From a virus: DNA of 23,862 nt. Positions 7,823 to 15,278 of this stretch are shown piece after piece. Numbering within the stretch: the first letter of the stretch is position 1; the number at the start of each line of letters is the position of its first letter. The notes under the pieces are model-generated. The model did not search any database. It saw only the letters and a program-made list of their open reading frames with translations, and was not told the origin of the DNA. The stretch is from IMG/VR virus record IMGVR_UViG_3300034117_000472, positions 1-23,862 of that record; one strand, 5' to 3'. The translations under genes and the position numbers were made by a program.

Positions 7823-8234
7823 AGGAAATCCTTCGGTTCATTAGGAGTTTGAAGTATCTGTTGAAATCGTACAAACGGGAAACGCCTCTGCTGAATCCGC
7901 CCACCTTGGTGACCTTATCTGAACAGACAGTCATCATGGCCAACCAGAGAGTCTGAACAGCTTCCGGCTCAACCCCAATCACCATCTCGATCCAAGCGAT
8001 GTGGCCATCAGGGAAGTTGTTGTTGATGTCCTCCGCTTCCTCGATTGAGTTCAGGAAACGAACAGCTCCGACACCAATGCACTCGCCCTTTTCATTCTTG
8101 ATGATTCCGATCTGCTTCATCTTGTTGAAGATGCCGATCCAGTTCAGGAGCTGATCATCGTTCCATGTGGAACAAGTTGGCCAATGAAGCCTGAGCAGCT
8201 TAGCTGCTTCGATGATAGACGGATGTGCGTTCAT
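7812..8234 (-). CDS. Small conserved virion-region protein (possible GNAT-like fold)
   Basis: This 140-residue protein starts in ATGA overlap with the hub stop. Visible parts are HPSIIEAAKLLRLHW, WNDDQLLNWIGIFNKMKQIG, GECIGVGAVRFLNSIEEAED, FPDGHIAWIEMVIGVEPEAV, VTKVGGFSRGVSRLYDFNRY. The order (helix, helix, strand with GxGxxR, then W-x-x strand, then helix ending in R/F) is what I recall for a small protein that commonly sits between the hub and the ejection-protein genes of podovirus-like phages. It resembles an acetyltransferase-type fold without a clear acetyl-CoA loop. An internal virion protein is a possible role. It overlaps the next gene by 11 bases. Confidence 0.6.
   Translation of the reverse strand: MNAHPSIIEAAKLLRLHWPTCSTWNDDQLLNWIGIFNKMKQIGIIKNEKGECIGVGAVRFLNSIEEAEDINNNFPDGHIAWIEMVIGVEPEAVQTLWLAMMTVCSDKVTKVGGFSRGVSRLYDFNRYFKLLMNRRISYGW
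7829..7833 (-). promoter_or_regulatory. Ribosome binding site of the 439-residue virion protein
   Basis: AAGGA on the minus strand sits 6 bases before ATG 7822, inside the end of the upstream gene. It supports this start despite the 11-base gene overlap. Confidence 0.65.
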
Positions 8235-10192
8235 TGCTGAGGACGCACGGAATCGACGAAGCCAGAGAGAATGGCGGATTGGAATGACAGGCGACCGCCC
8301 GCATTGGTTTCAACCTTAAATTGAATCGAGTTCCATCGGCCCTTGCTGATGAGGTTGTAGGCTTTCAGGAACTTCTGAGAACTGGTGATGCTCAGGCCAG
8401 AATCAATCGTAGAGAATGTCCCAGTCATGTCCTTGGCGTAGGAAACGGTAACACCTGTATTCTGGGTGGTGTACGGGTTATCGAACGCGAGCTGGATGCT
8501 GTATCCGATCTTGTCGGGGATTGGTTCCCCAAGGTTGTAAGCCTTTGTGGTCACCGAGGACTGGTATTGCGAGCCACCATCCAAATAGGAAGAAACCGGT
8601 GTTGGTACGGTGCGAGTGTTTGGCAGGTAGTCGTTGAATGACCAGACCTGATTACTTCCCGCAGACACTGCGGTCATGTCGCCAGCAAACATCAGCACAG
8701 GGCCAAAGCTTGAGAAAGATGTGGCAAAGAAGTCGTTTACTTGCCAGTTGTCCCAGTATCCAAGCCAAGAGCGGGCCAGTGAGTGGTATACGATGATCGC
8801 GTTATTCCGAGGGATCAGGTCTTCGAGTTCAAGATGGTAACCGTTTTCAAGAAGCATCGCATACTCGCTTTCGAGACCAACACCGAACGGTCCTTCCTGA
8901 ACGAATGGAACTGCGAGCAGGTATCGGTTGTTCCAGAACACACCGTCGCAGAGTTCGAGGCGTGTCTTATCAATGCGGCTGATGAGATCGTTGATCGGGC
9001 TGCTGAGCGCGAGTCCAACGCTGGTCTGAGTACCCGCTTGGATCTGGGCCATCGAGCGGATGCCGTCACGAGACAGGAAGAAAACGTCAGCACCCACCGC
9101 AGCAATGGATCGGTGCGAGGAGCAGCCGATGTTTCCGCTGACGAGCGAGATAGACCAATCAGCGGGATCTGCCGTGGGATCGGCATCCACAGTCCAGATG
9201 GACCGCTCCTTGAACACGAGCAAGCGGTATCCGAACCACGAGTAGAGACCACGAATCGGATCGCCATCGCCACCAACGCGAATGGAACCAAGCGGGTCCC
9301 ATGATTCGCCATCGAGGATATCCGAGAAGTACAGGGTGTCGGGCTGGATTGTGGTATCCGCTGACACGGCCCACAGACGGTTGGTGTGGGTGGTGAGATA
9401 GAGCGGCTTGGCGGGGGCGGCGAGTGATACGAATGCGACCGCGTGTGATCCTCCACCACCGGAAATGTTTACTGTTGGAGCAGTAACGTATCCACTGCCT
9501 GGATTGGTAATACTAATTGCAACCAAATTGCCATCATTAGCAACAATAGCAACAGCGGTAGCCGTAGTCCCACTTGGAGGAGCAGAGATTGTTACATTTG
9601 GAATCGTGGAAAGATTTGACCCCTGATTGATGACATCGATTCGGCTGATCTTTCCGGCAGCGACGGATGCGTTCGAGTTAGAGCTGTTGACATAACGCAG
9701 TGCGCTATAGCCATCCGCGTAGAACAACTTCTCGTTGAGCTGAGCAAAGTAAACGTATCTCGCGAGAGGATTGATCGTAGATCCGCTGATGACGTTGTAC
9801 GAAATACCAGGAGATCCGTAGTACAACAGATTGGTGTTCGCGTTGATATCATTCAGCGCGATTACCAGACGCTCTGAGGCGGACGTATCAAAGTAGAAGC
9901 CAGAGTAGACTTGGCAGTTGACTGGGAGGTTGGACGCGAAGTTGGCGGTGGTTGCCTCCCAGTTTGTGATAACGTCTTCCCAGTTGCTGGTGATGCTGTT
10001 GCCAACCAGTGAAACGGACCCGAGACGAGTGACAAGGTTTCCAAAGTCATCGTAGTCCATGTTGATGGCCGATTCCAAGCTTGTGGCCGGAATGGCATCT
10101 GGACGAGTAGCTGAAACGACACCAGTGCTGAACCCATTGCTTCCATCTAGAAGCATCTGGTCGTCGAGTGCGTCTGAGGATTGGAATGGCAT
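8231..10192 (-). CDS. Large tail hub / beta-propeller-like structural protein with inserted repeat domain
   Basis: This 653-residue protein carries, at residues about 36-60, ATSLESAINMDYDDFGNLVT and RLGSV, the start I recall from P22 gp10-like or related tail-hub proteins (S-x-x-A-x-N-x-(D)-x-x-x-x-G-x-L-x-x-R-x-G). The central part has repeated propeller-like strands: YFAQLNEKLFYADGYSALRY, LYLTTHTNRLWAVSADTTIQ, GLYSWFGYRLLVFKERSIWT, ADVFFLSRDGIRSMAQIQAG. Residues about 182-258 are a tandem GSGYxxAPTVxI repeat that breaks this pattern (see findings). The C-terminus is beta-rich with GYSIQLAFDNPY and SILSGF-type strands. In short-tailed phages such proteins close the portal channel. It follows the adaptor-like gene (TAATG), matching the adaptor-hub order. 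Confidence 0.72.
   Translation of the reverse strand: MPFQSSDALDDQMLLDGSNGFSTGVVSATRPDAIPATSLESAINMDYDDFGNLVTRLGSVSLVGNSITSNWEDVITNWEATTANFASNLPVNCQVYSGFYFDTSASERLVIALNDINANTNLLYYGSPGISYNVISGSTINPLARYVYFAQLNEKLFYADGYSALRYVNSSNSNASVAAGKISRIDVINQGSNLSTIPNVTISAPPSGTTATAVAIVANDGNLVAISITNPGSGYVTAPTVNISGGGGSHAVAFVSLAAPAKPLYLTTHTNRLWAVSADTTIQPDTLYFSDILDGESWDPLGSIRVGGDGDPIRGLYSWFGYRLLVFKERSIWTVDADPTADPADWSISLVSGNIGCSSHRSIAAVGADVFFLSRDGIRSMAQIQAGTQTSVGLALSSPINDLISRIDKTRLELCDGVFWNNRYLLAVPFVQEGPFGVGLESEYAMLLENGYHLELEDLIPRNNAIIVYHSLARSWLGYWDNWQVNDFFATSFSSFGPVLMFAGDMTAVSAGSNQVWSFNDYLPNTRTVPTPVSSYLDGGSQYQSSVTTKAYNLGEPIPDKIGYSIQLAFDNPYTTQNTGVTVSYAKDMTGTFSTIDSGLSITSSQKFLKAYNLISKGRWNSIQFKVETNAGGRLSFQSAILSGFVDSVRPQQ
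9419..9649 (-). repeat. Inserted tandem GSGYxxAPTVxI-type repeat domain
   Basis: Residues about 182-258 of the hub hold two units: RIDVINQGSNLSTIPNVTIS with PPSGTTATAVAIV, then VAISITNPGSGYVTAPTVNI with SGGGGSHAVAFVSL. The (V/I)xNxGSGYxxxPTVxIS...GATAxA pattern recurs in phage fibres and surface proteins. GC is about 40% in 9481-9540 against about 60% in 9241-9300, and it interrupts the propeller-like strands, as an inserted domain would. Confidence 0.7.
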
Positions 10193-10953
10193 TAGGTGAT
10201 GTCCTGAAAGGTGTAGTCGTAGAGGCTGTCAGGAATGATGCGGCTGATCTGCTGCTGCTGACCGCGTTCCATGTCCTTCATAATGGAGACCTGAGCGGCT
10301 CCCTCTTGGAACTTCGCTTGGGCTTTGCCGTACTGCCGCGAGTATTCGAGGAGATCGCCTTCGGTGTAGGCCATCAGTGCATTCTCAACACCGTGCAGCT
10401 CGAAGTTGCTGTCGTTGGTGATGGTCTGAGCCTCACCGAACTGACGCATCTGGGACTGCTTCTTGCCGAGAACGAAGAGGGTTCCGTTGACGTTGGGAAC
10501 TGGGATGAGCTTGATCCTCGGGACACCGGCCAGTCCGTAGGCAACGTCCATGTTGCGGACCCAGTTCACGAAGTTGTTGGGCGTGGACTTACGGCTATCG
10601 ACGTTGTTCCAGGTGTTGGGATCGAGCTGGAAGAATGACACCCATTCAGCGGACGGGATTTCGATGCCATCGGTATCGCCATCAATCGTGAACTTCGCGG
10701 CCACTGGGAAGTCCATGTACATATTGTATCCGGTGTTCGAGGAGTAGGCCGTGGTGACGAAGGTGTTGATCGTATTGATCTCATCGCCATCAGCGACAGA
10801 GATAGAGGTTACTCCGAGGGTATCGTTCCATAGGCACGAATCCCAGATCATGGAGTAGCGGCGGATACAGAACTTCTTGGCCAACGTGAGCGTGGCCGAG
10901 TCCGTGAACGACAGCTTATCGCAAGCTGCTTGCGCTACTTCAGAGGGTTTCAT
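10192..10953 (-). CDS. Head-tail adaptor-like protein
   Basis: This 253-residue protein opens MKPSEVAQAACDKLSFTDSA then TLTLAKKFCIRRYSMIWDSC, a helical N-terminus with Arg/Lys and Trp. It has a central beta-rich part (YNMYMDFPVAAKFTIDGDTD, GVPRIKLIPVPNVNGTLFVL) and a helical C-terminus (ENALMAYTEGDLLEYSRQYG, KAQAKFQEGAAQVSIMKDME, RGQQQQISRIIPDSLYDY). The C-terminal half (ALxxYaEGDLLEYxRQYgKAqAKxqEaa) is a pattern I recall from a protein that always precedes the large hub gene in podovirus-like phages, comparable to a gp4-type adaptor. The role at the portal-tail joint is inferred. The start shares a base with the fibre stop (TAATG), and the stop does so with the next gene. Confidence 0.68.
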   Translation of the reverse strand: MKPSEVAQAACDKLSFTDSATLTLAKKFCIRRYSMIWDSCLWNDTLGVTSISVADGDEINTINTFVTTAYSSNTGYNMYMDFPVAAKFTIDGDTDGIEIPSAEWVSFFQLDPNTWNNVDSRKSTPNNFVNWVRNMDVAYGLAGVPRIKLIPVPNVNGTLFVLGKKQSQMRQFGEAQTITNDSNFELHGVENALMAYTEGDLLEYSRQYGKAQAKFQEGAAQVSIMKDMERGQQQQISRIIPDSLYDYTFQDIT

Positions 10954-12245
10954 TAGGCGAAGTACTCCTGAGCCGTGATCGTCGAGGTGGTGCTTTGCTG
11001 GACGGAACCACTTATGTTGAAGTTCAAATACAGGTCACTAGATCCATAAATGTGAATCTTGTATGTAACAGCAGAGGCGGTATTGGGTGAATCAAGAAAC
11101 TCTATCTTAACATTGTTGATCGACTCAATCTCACCGTCTTCGTAGCTGGCAGAAGCGATTCCAACTATTCCAGTACCAGTGCTTGTTCCAATCTCAGTTC
11201 CGTTTCTAGTTAGCCTGAAAACGCAGTTTTTGGAATCACCAGTTAAAAACGAATAGTTGATAACGGCAGAAACAAGAATGTTTGAATCGCCGCTTCGTGG
11301 AGTAATAGAAACCGATATTACATCAGCACCAGATCCAGTGGTATTTGCCTCAATGCTTGCTCTGGCTTTGTTTGCAGTCTGCTTACATTGAGGTGAGTTC
11401 AATGAAGTCTGAACAAACTGACTGGAGTTAGAAGCCCGAAGTCTTCCAGTCGAATCAAGAATAATAACCTTATCGGTATCTGTATCAACATTCTGAGTGG
11501 TGATGTTCGGGAATGTAACAACATTCGCGTTCACCGTCAGGAGATCTGCGTCAGCATTACCAATAGTGGTATTGCCGTTTACCGTCAGGTTACCACTTGC
11601 GGACAAAGAAGTTCCACTAATAGAAGAGCTAGATCCAATCGAACCGGTTACAGTAAGGTTGTTCGATATGACAGTAGCACCAGTAACATTGAGGGTGCTA
11701 TTGATTGTTAACGGATTGGCGAATGATACGTTTCCAAAAAACGATGCATTTCCATTGCATGTGAAGGTTGAATTGAATGTTACCGATGAAGCAGTAAGGC
11801 TTCCGGCAAACGAACTTGATGCGGCGGCGTTGGTTTGGACGATGTTTCCAAACACGGACAGATTACCCGCGCTCGTGGAGATGTTGCTGGTGACCGCGAG
11901 GGTGGACGAGAGATTGGCGGCACCAGTGACTGCCAGAGTGGACGAGAGGGTAGTAGCACCGGTAACGATCAGGGTGGATGAAAGGTTGGTCGCACCGGTC
12001 ACACCGAGCGTAGAACCAATGGTGGCCAACCCAGAGACTGCGAGGCTCGAAGCCAGTCCGGTGGCACCCGTGACATTCAGGGTACCGACAATGTTGGCTG
12101 CGGTTGTGGAGATCTGGAGCGCGGAATTGGTTCCGCCGCCATCGCTGATGCTCCTGAGACTTCCGGTAAGACTGGCGTTGTCGGAGGTCTTGAGTAGGCC
12201 AATGTAGGTGGATGCTACTGAACTTCCTGTAAGTGGGGTTGCCAT
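10953..12245 (-). CDS. Repeat-containing tail fibre protein
   Basis: This 430-residue Ser/Thr/Asn/Gly-rich fibre-like protein has three parts. Residues 1-54 form an N-terminal segment (MATPLTGSSVASTYIGLLKT). Residues about 55-126 hold six 12-residue units with consensus TLxVTGATxLSS, and weaker copies continue to about residue 250 (LTVNGNTTIGNADADLLTVN), as in beta-helical or triple beta-spiral shafts. Residues about 285-430 form a globular tip (NKARASIEANTTGSGADVIS, KNCVFRLTRNGTEIGTSTGT, ISGSVQQSTTSTITAQEYFA) like the tips I recall on phage fibres. GC content changes within the gene: about 62% in 11881-11940 (repeats), about 40% in 11041-11100 (tip), so the tip may have been exchanged. It probably binds host receptor. 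Confidence 0.8.
   Translation of the reverse strand: MATPLTGSSVASTYIGLLKTSDNASLTGSLRSISDGGGTNSALQISTTAANIVGTLNVTGATGLASSLAVSGLATIGSTLGVTGATNLSSTLIVTGATTLSSTLAVTGAANLSSTLAVTSNISTSAGNLSVFGNIVQTNAAASSSFAGSLTASSVTFNSTFTCNGNASFFGNVSFANPLTINSTLNVTGATVISNNLTVTGSIGSSSSISGTSLSASGNLTVNGNTTIGNADADLLTVNANVVTFPNITTQNVDTDTDKVIILDSTGRLRASNSSQFVQTSLNSPQCKQTANKARASIEANTTGSGADVISVSITPRSGDSNILVSAVINYSFLTGDSKNCVFRLTRNGTEIGTSTGTGIVGIASASYEDGEIESINNVKIEFLDSPNTASAVTYKIHIYGSSDLYLNFNISGSVQQSTTSTITAQEYFA
11868..12083 (-). repeat. Six 36-bp tandem units coding TLxVTGATxLSS
   Basis: Residues 55-126 of the fibre are six consecutive 12-residue units: TLNVTGATGLAS, SLAVSGLATIGS, TLGVTGATNLSS, TLIVTGATTLSS, TLAVTGAANLSS, TLAVTSNISTSA. 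The middle three are also alike in bases (for example gtggacgagag on the plus strand), so copy number may vary by slippage or recombination. Confidence 0.8.
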
Positions 12246-12246
12246 A

Positions 12247-12939
12247 TCAGTTTCTTGATCTGTTTCTGTAAGTTGACCTTATTTTCCATTGGTCCTGATA
12301 ATTTCCAACCACATTCTTGGCATCAGCAACGATTGGGGTGGTTTGCGAGGCAGCGATTACCGCTGCCGCCAAAGTCTCAGGCGAAAGCTCAGTGTATGGA
12401 GTAACGTCGCCAGCGAGGATTCCGATGGCAGTTGCAGTCCCTGAATCAGTGAACGTAACAACAAGGCTACCGGTAAGGTCCGTGATAGCTCCAATCGAAC
12501 TTGGGCCAACGGTGAATACATTATCAGCGTTTCCTGATGCATTCAGAACGCCTGGAAGCGTTGCTGGATTGACGGTGAATGTGAACGTGCAATCGCCCAC
12601 CAATGAAACGATGAGCTGAAGGAGCGATGGGCCAGCAATGAATGCAACGCTGGAATCACCAGAGATGTTTACGCCCGCTGCAAGATTGATCGGGTTTGCC
12701 GTGAACTGAGCCCCGACGTATGTGAACGCCGACATTGCTCCGCTCTTGTACGGCATCACCCAAGCGGAAGGATCAAGATGGCCATACGGAATAGCCGCCA
12801 ATTGAGATGAGATGCCTTCTCCCGCGCTTTGATTTCTGAGATCTGTGCGCCCCCACATTGAACGCAACGAACCGGGGTCACCGCCTCTTTGTCTAAGCGG
12901 TAACTGGCAGAGTATCGTCGTGTTTTGTTTGAGGGACAT
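12247..12939 (-). CDS. Structural protein of unknown family
   Basis: This 230-residue protein has a polar N-terminus (MSLKQNTTILCQLPLRQRGG, DPGSLRSMWGRTDLRNQSAG). Its central part has three similar beta units. Each has a form close to (A/G)xxNISGDSSVAFIAGPSLL, GDCTFTFTVNPATLPG, and ASGNADNVFTVGPSSIG / TGSLVVTFTDSGTATAIG. Each unit holds a 'xGxxxxxFT(V)xPxxL(x)G' pattern, so a repeat of about 35-40 residues is likely. The C-terminus (WKIRSTYRNRSRN) is basic. I recall no name. Position between the paralogous pair and the repeat fibre suggests an appendage or tail component. The Shine-Dalgarno upstream is moderate (GGGGAT, 8 bases before ATG). Confidence 0.66.
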   Translation of the reverse strand: MSLKQNTTILCQLPLRQRGGDPGSLRSMWGRTDLRNQSAGEGISSQLAAIPYGHLDPSAWVMPYKSGAMSAFTYVGAQFTANPINLAAGVNISGDSSVAFIAGPSLLQLIVSLVGDCTFTFTVNPATLPGVLNASGNADNVFTVGPSSIGAITDLTGSLVVTFTDSGTATAIGILAGDVTPYTELSPETLAAAVIAASQTTPIVADAKNVVGNYQDQWKIRSTYRNRSRN

Positions 12940-12942
12940 GAA

Positions 12943-13827
12943 TCATCCCCAACCGACTTCGATTCCGCCATAGAAGTTGCTGGCAGCAGCGGTTGCTGCT
13001 CCAGCGAAATAGAGCCAGACAAGACAAGCTCCATCCATCACACGAGGAAGGCTTGGCAACTGGTTGAGAAGATCACGTTCAGCAGCCACTGAAGCCGTGG
13101 TAATCGGAAGAGTCAGCAGCGGTCGGGCAAGGCAGAGGGCACCAGAACCGGCACCAGATGCCGCTGAGAAAGTGACGTTTGCCACATTTGAAACTCCGGT
13201 ATCTCCCGAAGCCATAGGAAGGAATGGTCCGTAATTGTTTGCGGAAGTTCCAGAATGGGATATGTGGCCTGCAATCGCAGATACGATCATCGAAACGGTG
13301 ACCGGCATATTTCTGCCCGATGTGGGAGTGGTGTTCGAGTAGCTCAAGCTGATGTTATGAGCGGTGGCACCAGAAGTAACGTTTTGAACAAAAAACAGCC
13401 TACAACCAGCACCATTCGTATATCGAAGCGTGGGAGTTCCGGTAAGCGTCTGGGCGGTGGCTACGGCGGTAGAAATGCCGGGCCAATAACCCTGAAGATC
13501 GACCAGCATGAGTTGAGCCGGAACGCCGGTGGCAACGCCAGTGACAGCCGAGACGTTAAGGATGTGCTTGGTATCCGGGCTGACGTTTCCACCGTGGCGA
13601 ATTCCAAATATCTGAGTGCCGTTCCCGGTAGTTTCGTCGCAGCTTTTCCAAGCCAAAGCGGTTCCAGTGAATGCGTTTGCGACTGGGCTTCCGGCTAAGC
13701 CGCTGAAATCATACCACCGTCCTGCGGTGTACGCAGCCGCACCGGTGATCTTGTTCCAATCGGTTCGATTGAACTTTCCATTTGTCGTGATCTCGTTGAT
13801 GAGATCATCCATTGAAGAGAAGCCCAT
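12943..13827 (-). CDS. Structural protein, second of a tandem paralogous pair
   Basis: This 294-residue protein matches the previous one block by block: AGRWYDFSGLAGSPVANAFT, GNVSPDTKHILNVSAVTGVA then VPAQLMLVDLQGYWPGI, LRYTNGAGCRLFFV, SLSYSNTTPTSGRNMPVTVS and YGPFLPMASGDTGVSNVANV. Its N-terminus is different, MGFSSMDDLINEITTNGKFN followed by RTDWNKITGAAAYTAGRWYD, a helical segment missing in the first copy, so the pair has diverged at the N-terminus. The C-terminal half ends in a different strand set (SNFYGGIEVGWG). It is probably a virion structural protein. The next gene begins 3 bases after its stop. Confidence 0.75.
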   Translation of the reverse strand: MGFSSMDDLINEITTNGKFNRTDWNKITGAAAYTAGRWYDFSGLAGSPVANAFTGTALAWKSCDETTGNGTQIFGIRHGGNVSPDTKHILNVSAVTGVATGVPAQLMLVDLQGYWPGISTAVATAQTLTGTPTLRYTNGAGCRLFFVQNVTSGATAHNISLSYSNTTPTSGRNMPVTVSMIVSAIAGHISHSGTSANNYGPFLPMASGDTGVSNVANVTFSAASGAGSGALCLARPLLTLPITTASVAAERDLLNQLPSLPRVMDGACLVWLYFAGAATAAASNFYGGIEVGWG

Positions 13828-13828
13828 G

Positions 13829-14677
13829 TTAGTTCCAGGTGAATTGCAGGAATCCCCTCAGCGGTGCAGGAGATGAAGAGGTATTGTTGAGTATCAAAAA
13901 GTTCAAGTAGGAGTTGTTTTGGATTTGTACGCAGTTGGCTTTGTGCGTGAAGAACACAGTTTCTGCCTCGGTGTTCTGCTCTCGAATCACATGAGTTGCA
14001 AGCGGTTTGACCAAAACGATGTGGCAGAAACCGCCCATGCTGGCGTTGCAGGTGACTCTTTGGATGCTTCGGATACCTTTGTCTCCGTTGTCGAGCGGGA
14101 TGAATGGTGATGCTGCTCCTGCGTCCAAGGTTGAGTTGATGTTGTTTGCGATTCTCCCAATGGTTCCGGTTGAAGCGATTCCGAATGTGCTTGTCCTGTT
14201 GGCTGTTCCTTGGCTGTTGGTGTAGGTGACGGTGACTGTTCCACTTGAACTCATTGGAGCTGCGACAACGAGGTAGGCTTGGACGCCTTCACCTGAGGTG
14301 TACCTAGATATGCTGACCGGGTTGATCATGTCCTGCGGATCGAGCGAATCCATGTCGATCAGCGGATAGAACATGAGGTAGTCGGCCAGCAGCATGGTCA
14401 ATGGGACTGATGCTGTGGATGTTCCTGCTGAGAGTGCGAAGAGGTGTTTGGTCTGGCCTGCCGATGGTGTTGGGCCTGTGTAGATTCCTCGATTGGACTC
14501 ACCTATGAGGAGAGTGGCTTCGTACTGTTGGCCGACGTAGGCCTGATAGACTGGGATGCCTGCCCCGACGGCTGCGTCGTACCAGCGTCCTGCGACTCCT
14601 GCTGGAGAGCTTGTCTTGAAGAAGAACGACTGCCAGGTCGGTGCTTCGGCGAGCGATACTATTCCGGTGAAACCCAT
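13829..14677 (-). CDS. Structural protein, first of a tandem paralogous pair
   Basis: This 282-residue protein shares its plan with the next gene product. Visible shared blocks are AGRWYDAAVGAGIPVYQAYV (residues about 29-48), PSAGQTKHLFALSAGTSTAS with VPLTMLLADYLMFYPLI, SRYTSGEGVQAYLVV, a Thr/Ser strand ending in TYTNSQGTANR, and SPFIPLDNGDKGIRSIQRVT. It is beta-rich and close to low in Lys, as for an exposed virion protein. I recall such proteins as frequent pairs in environmental phage genomes without a known role. The start is fixed by the strong upstream GAGGAGG. It ends one base before its paralogue starts (TAACATG). It is probably a tail or appendage component. Confidence 0.75.
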   Translation of the reverse strand: MGFTGIVSLAEAPTWQSFFFKTSSPAGVAGRWYDAAVGAGIPVYQAYVGQQYEATLLIGESNRGIYTGPTPSAGQTKHLFALSAGTSTASVPLTMLLADYLMFYPLIDMDSLDPQDMINPVSISRYTSGEGVQAYLVVAAPMSSSGTVTVTYTNSQGTANRTSTFGIASTGTIGRIANNINSTLDAGAASPFIPLDNGDKGIRSIQRVTCNASMGGFCHIVLVKPLATHVIREQNTEAETVFFTHKANCVQIQNNSYLNFLILNNTSSSPAPLRGFLQFTWN

Positions 14678-14814
14678 TATTCCTCCTCAATTTTAGGGTT
14701 GCGTGGAACTAAATCAGCTTGCGGAACTCCATCTGGATGCTCTTCGCAGATGCTTTGAGCATCCTCATCTGTTGGCCATAATGGCCTCAAGCAATGTGGG
14801 CAGAAGTAGTCCAC
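14677..14814 (-). CDS. 45-residue CxxC mini-protein
   Basis: Between two structural genes the minus strand holds a frame with GTG at 14814, five... four bases after the previous stop, ending at TAA 14677 that shares a base with the next ATG (TAATG). The product reads VDYFCPHCLRPLWPTDEDAQ, SICEEHPDGVPQADLVPRNP, KIEEE. A CPHC pair plus Cys23 and His26 (CxxC...CxxH) looks like a tiny zinc ribbon. A TTG at 14826 would extend it by four residues. The last codons (ATT GAG GAG GAA TAA) also serve as the Shine-Dalgarno of the next gene. Function unknown; the metal-ligand pattern and full use of the gap support a real gene. Confidence 0.6.
   Translation of the reverse strand: MDYFCPHCLRPLWPTDEDAQSICEEHPDGVPQADLVPRNPKIEEE
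14682..14688 (-). promoter_or_regulatory. Strong ribosome binding site
   Basis: GAGGAGG on the minus strand lies 4 bases before ATG 14677. It is one of the best Shine-Dalgarno sequences in the window and fixes the start of the 282-residue structural gene. Most other genes here have weak or no such site. Confidence 0.75.
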
Positions 14815-14818
14815 ATGA

Positions 14819-15259
14819 TCAATCAACGGTAACAGTCAGCGCACCTGCGGCGAACTGCGGTTGAATACCGGTGGAAACTGAAAGGGAAGACGTTAGCGAT
14901 CCCTTGAAGATGAGGTTTCCAGCACCGGACAAGTCGGTGCCAATTCCAAAATGCGTCAGGGTGTTGGTGCCACCGGTGCATTGAGCAAACTGAACAAGGG
15001 CAAAGTTGCTGATCGTGGATGTCGAGAGCGTAAATCCAGATGCTGAGCGGGCCACTGCAATTCGAGCATATCCGGTATAGTTTGCCTCATTGGTGTTTTG
15101 ATTCCCTGCTTCTCCGGGGTCTGCGGTGTGCAGGCTGATGAAGAAAGATCCAGCGGATGTAGAACCTCTGATTCCGGTAGCGTTTCCGATGTTTGCCCAA
15201 TCGGAGTTTAGGAATATGAGATCAAGGATTTCCGCCTCTGCGGCATTTGTCATCGACAT
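14819..15259 (-). CDS. Conserved phage virion/appendage protein (SLHTADPGEAGNQ type)
   Basis: This 146-residue protein opens MSMTNAAEAEILDLIFLNSD and continues WANIGNATGIRGSTSAGSFF, ISLHTADPGEAGNQNTNEAN, YTGYARIAVAR. I recall this signature (MSxTNAxE...LLxLIFxN...GSFxVSLHTADPGExGxQxTNEaxYtGYaRvaVaR) from very many tailed phages, usually near fibre genes. The C-terminal half is beta-rich with FAQCTGGTNTLTHFGIGTDL, SGAGNLIFKGSLTSSLSVST and a final GALTVTVD. It is probably a virion surface or fibre-associated domain; the exact role is unknown to me. The start could be ATG 15259 or ATG 15253. A 19-base gap separates it from the lipoprotein gene. Confidence 0.82.
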   Translation of the reverse strand: MSMTNAAEAEILDLIFLNSDWANIGNATGIRGSTSAGSFFISLHTADPGEAGNQNTNEANYTGYARIAVARSASGFTLSTSTISNFALVQFAQCTGGTNTLTHFGIGTDLSGAGNLIFKGSLTSSLSVSTGIQPQFAAGALTVTVD

Positions 15260-15278
15260 AGTGAGAATTGGCTATGGG

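Noticed and set aside
11497-12207. 236-codon plus-strand frame with repeats of VTARVDER type
   Set aside because: The repeats are the reverse complement of the fibre's 36-bp units; it has no independent start context.
10953-14677. Diversity-generating retroelement acting on the fibre or paralogue genes
   Set aside because: No reverse transcriptase and no template/variable repeat pair were seen; the repeats present are ordinary in-frame shaft units.
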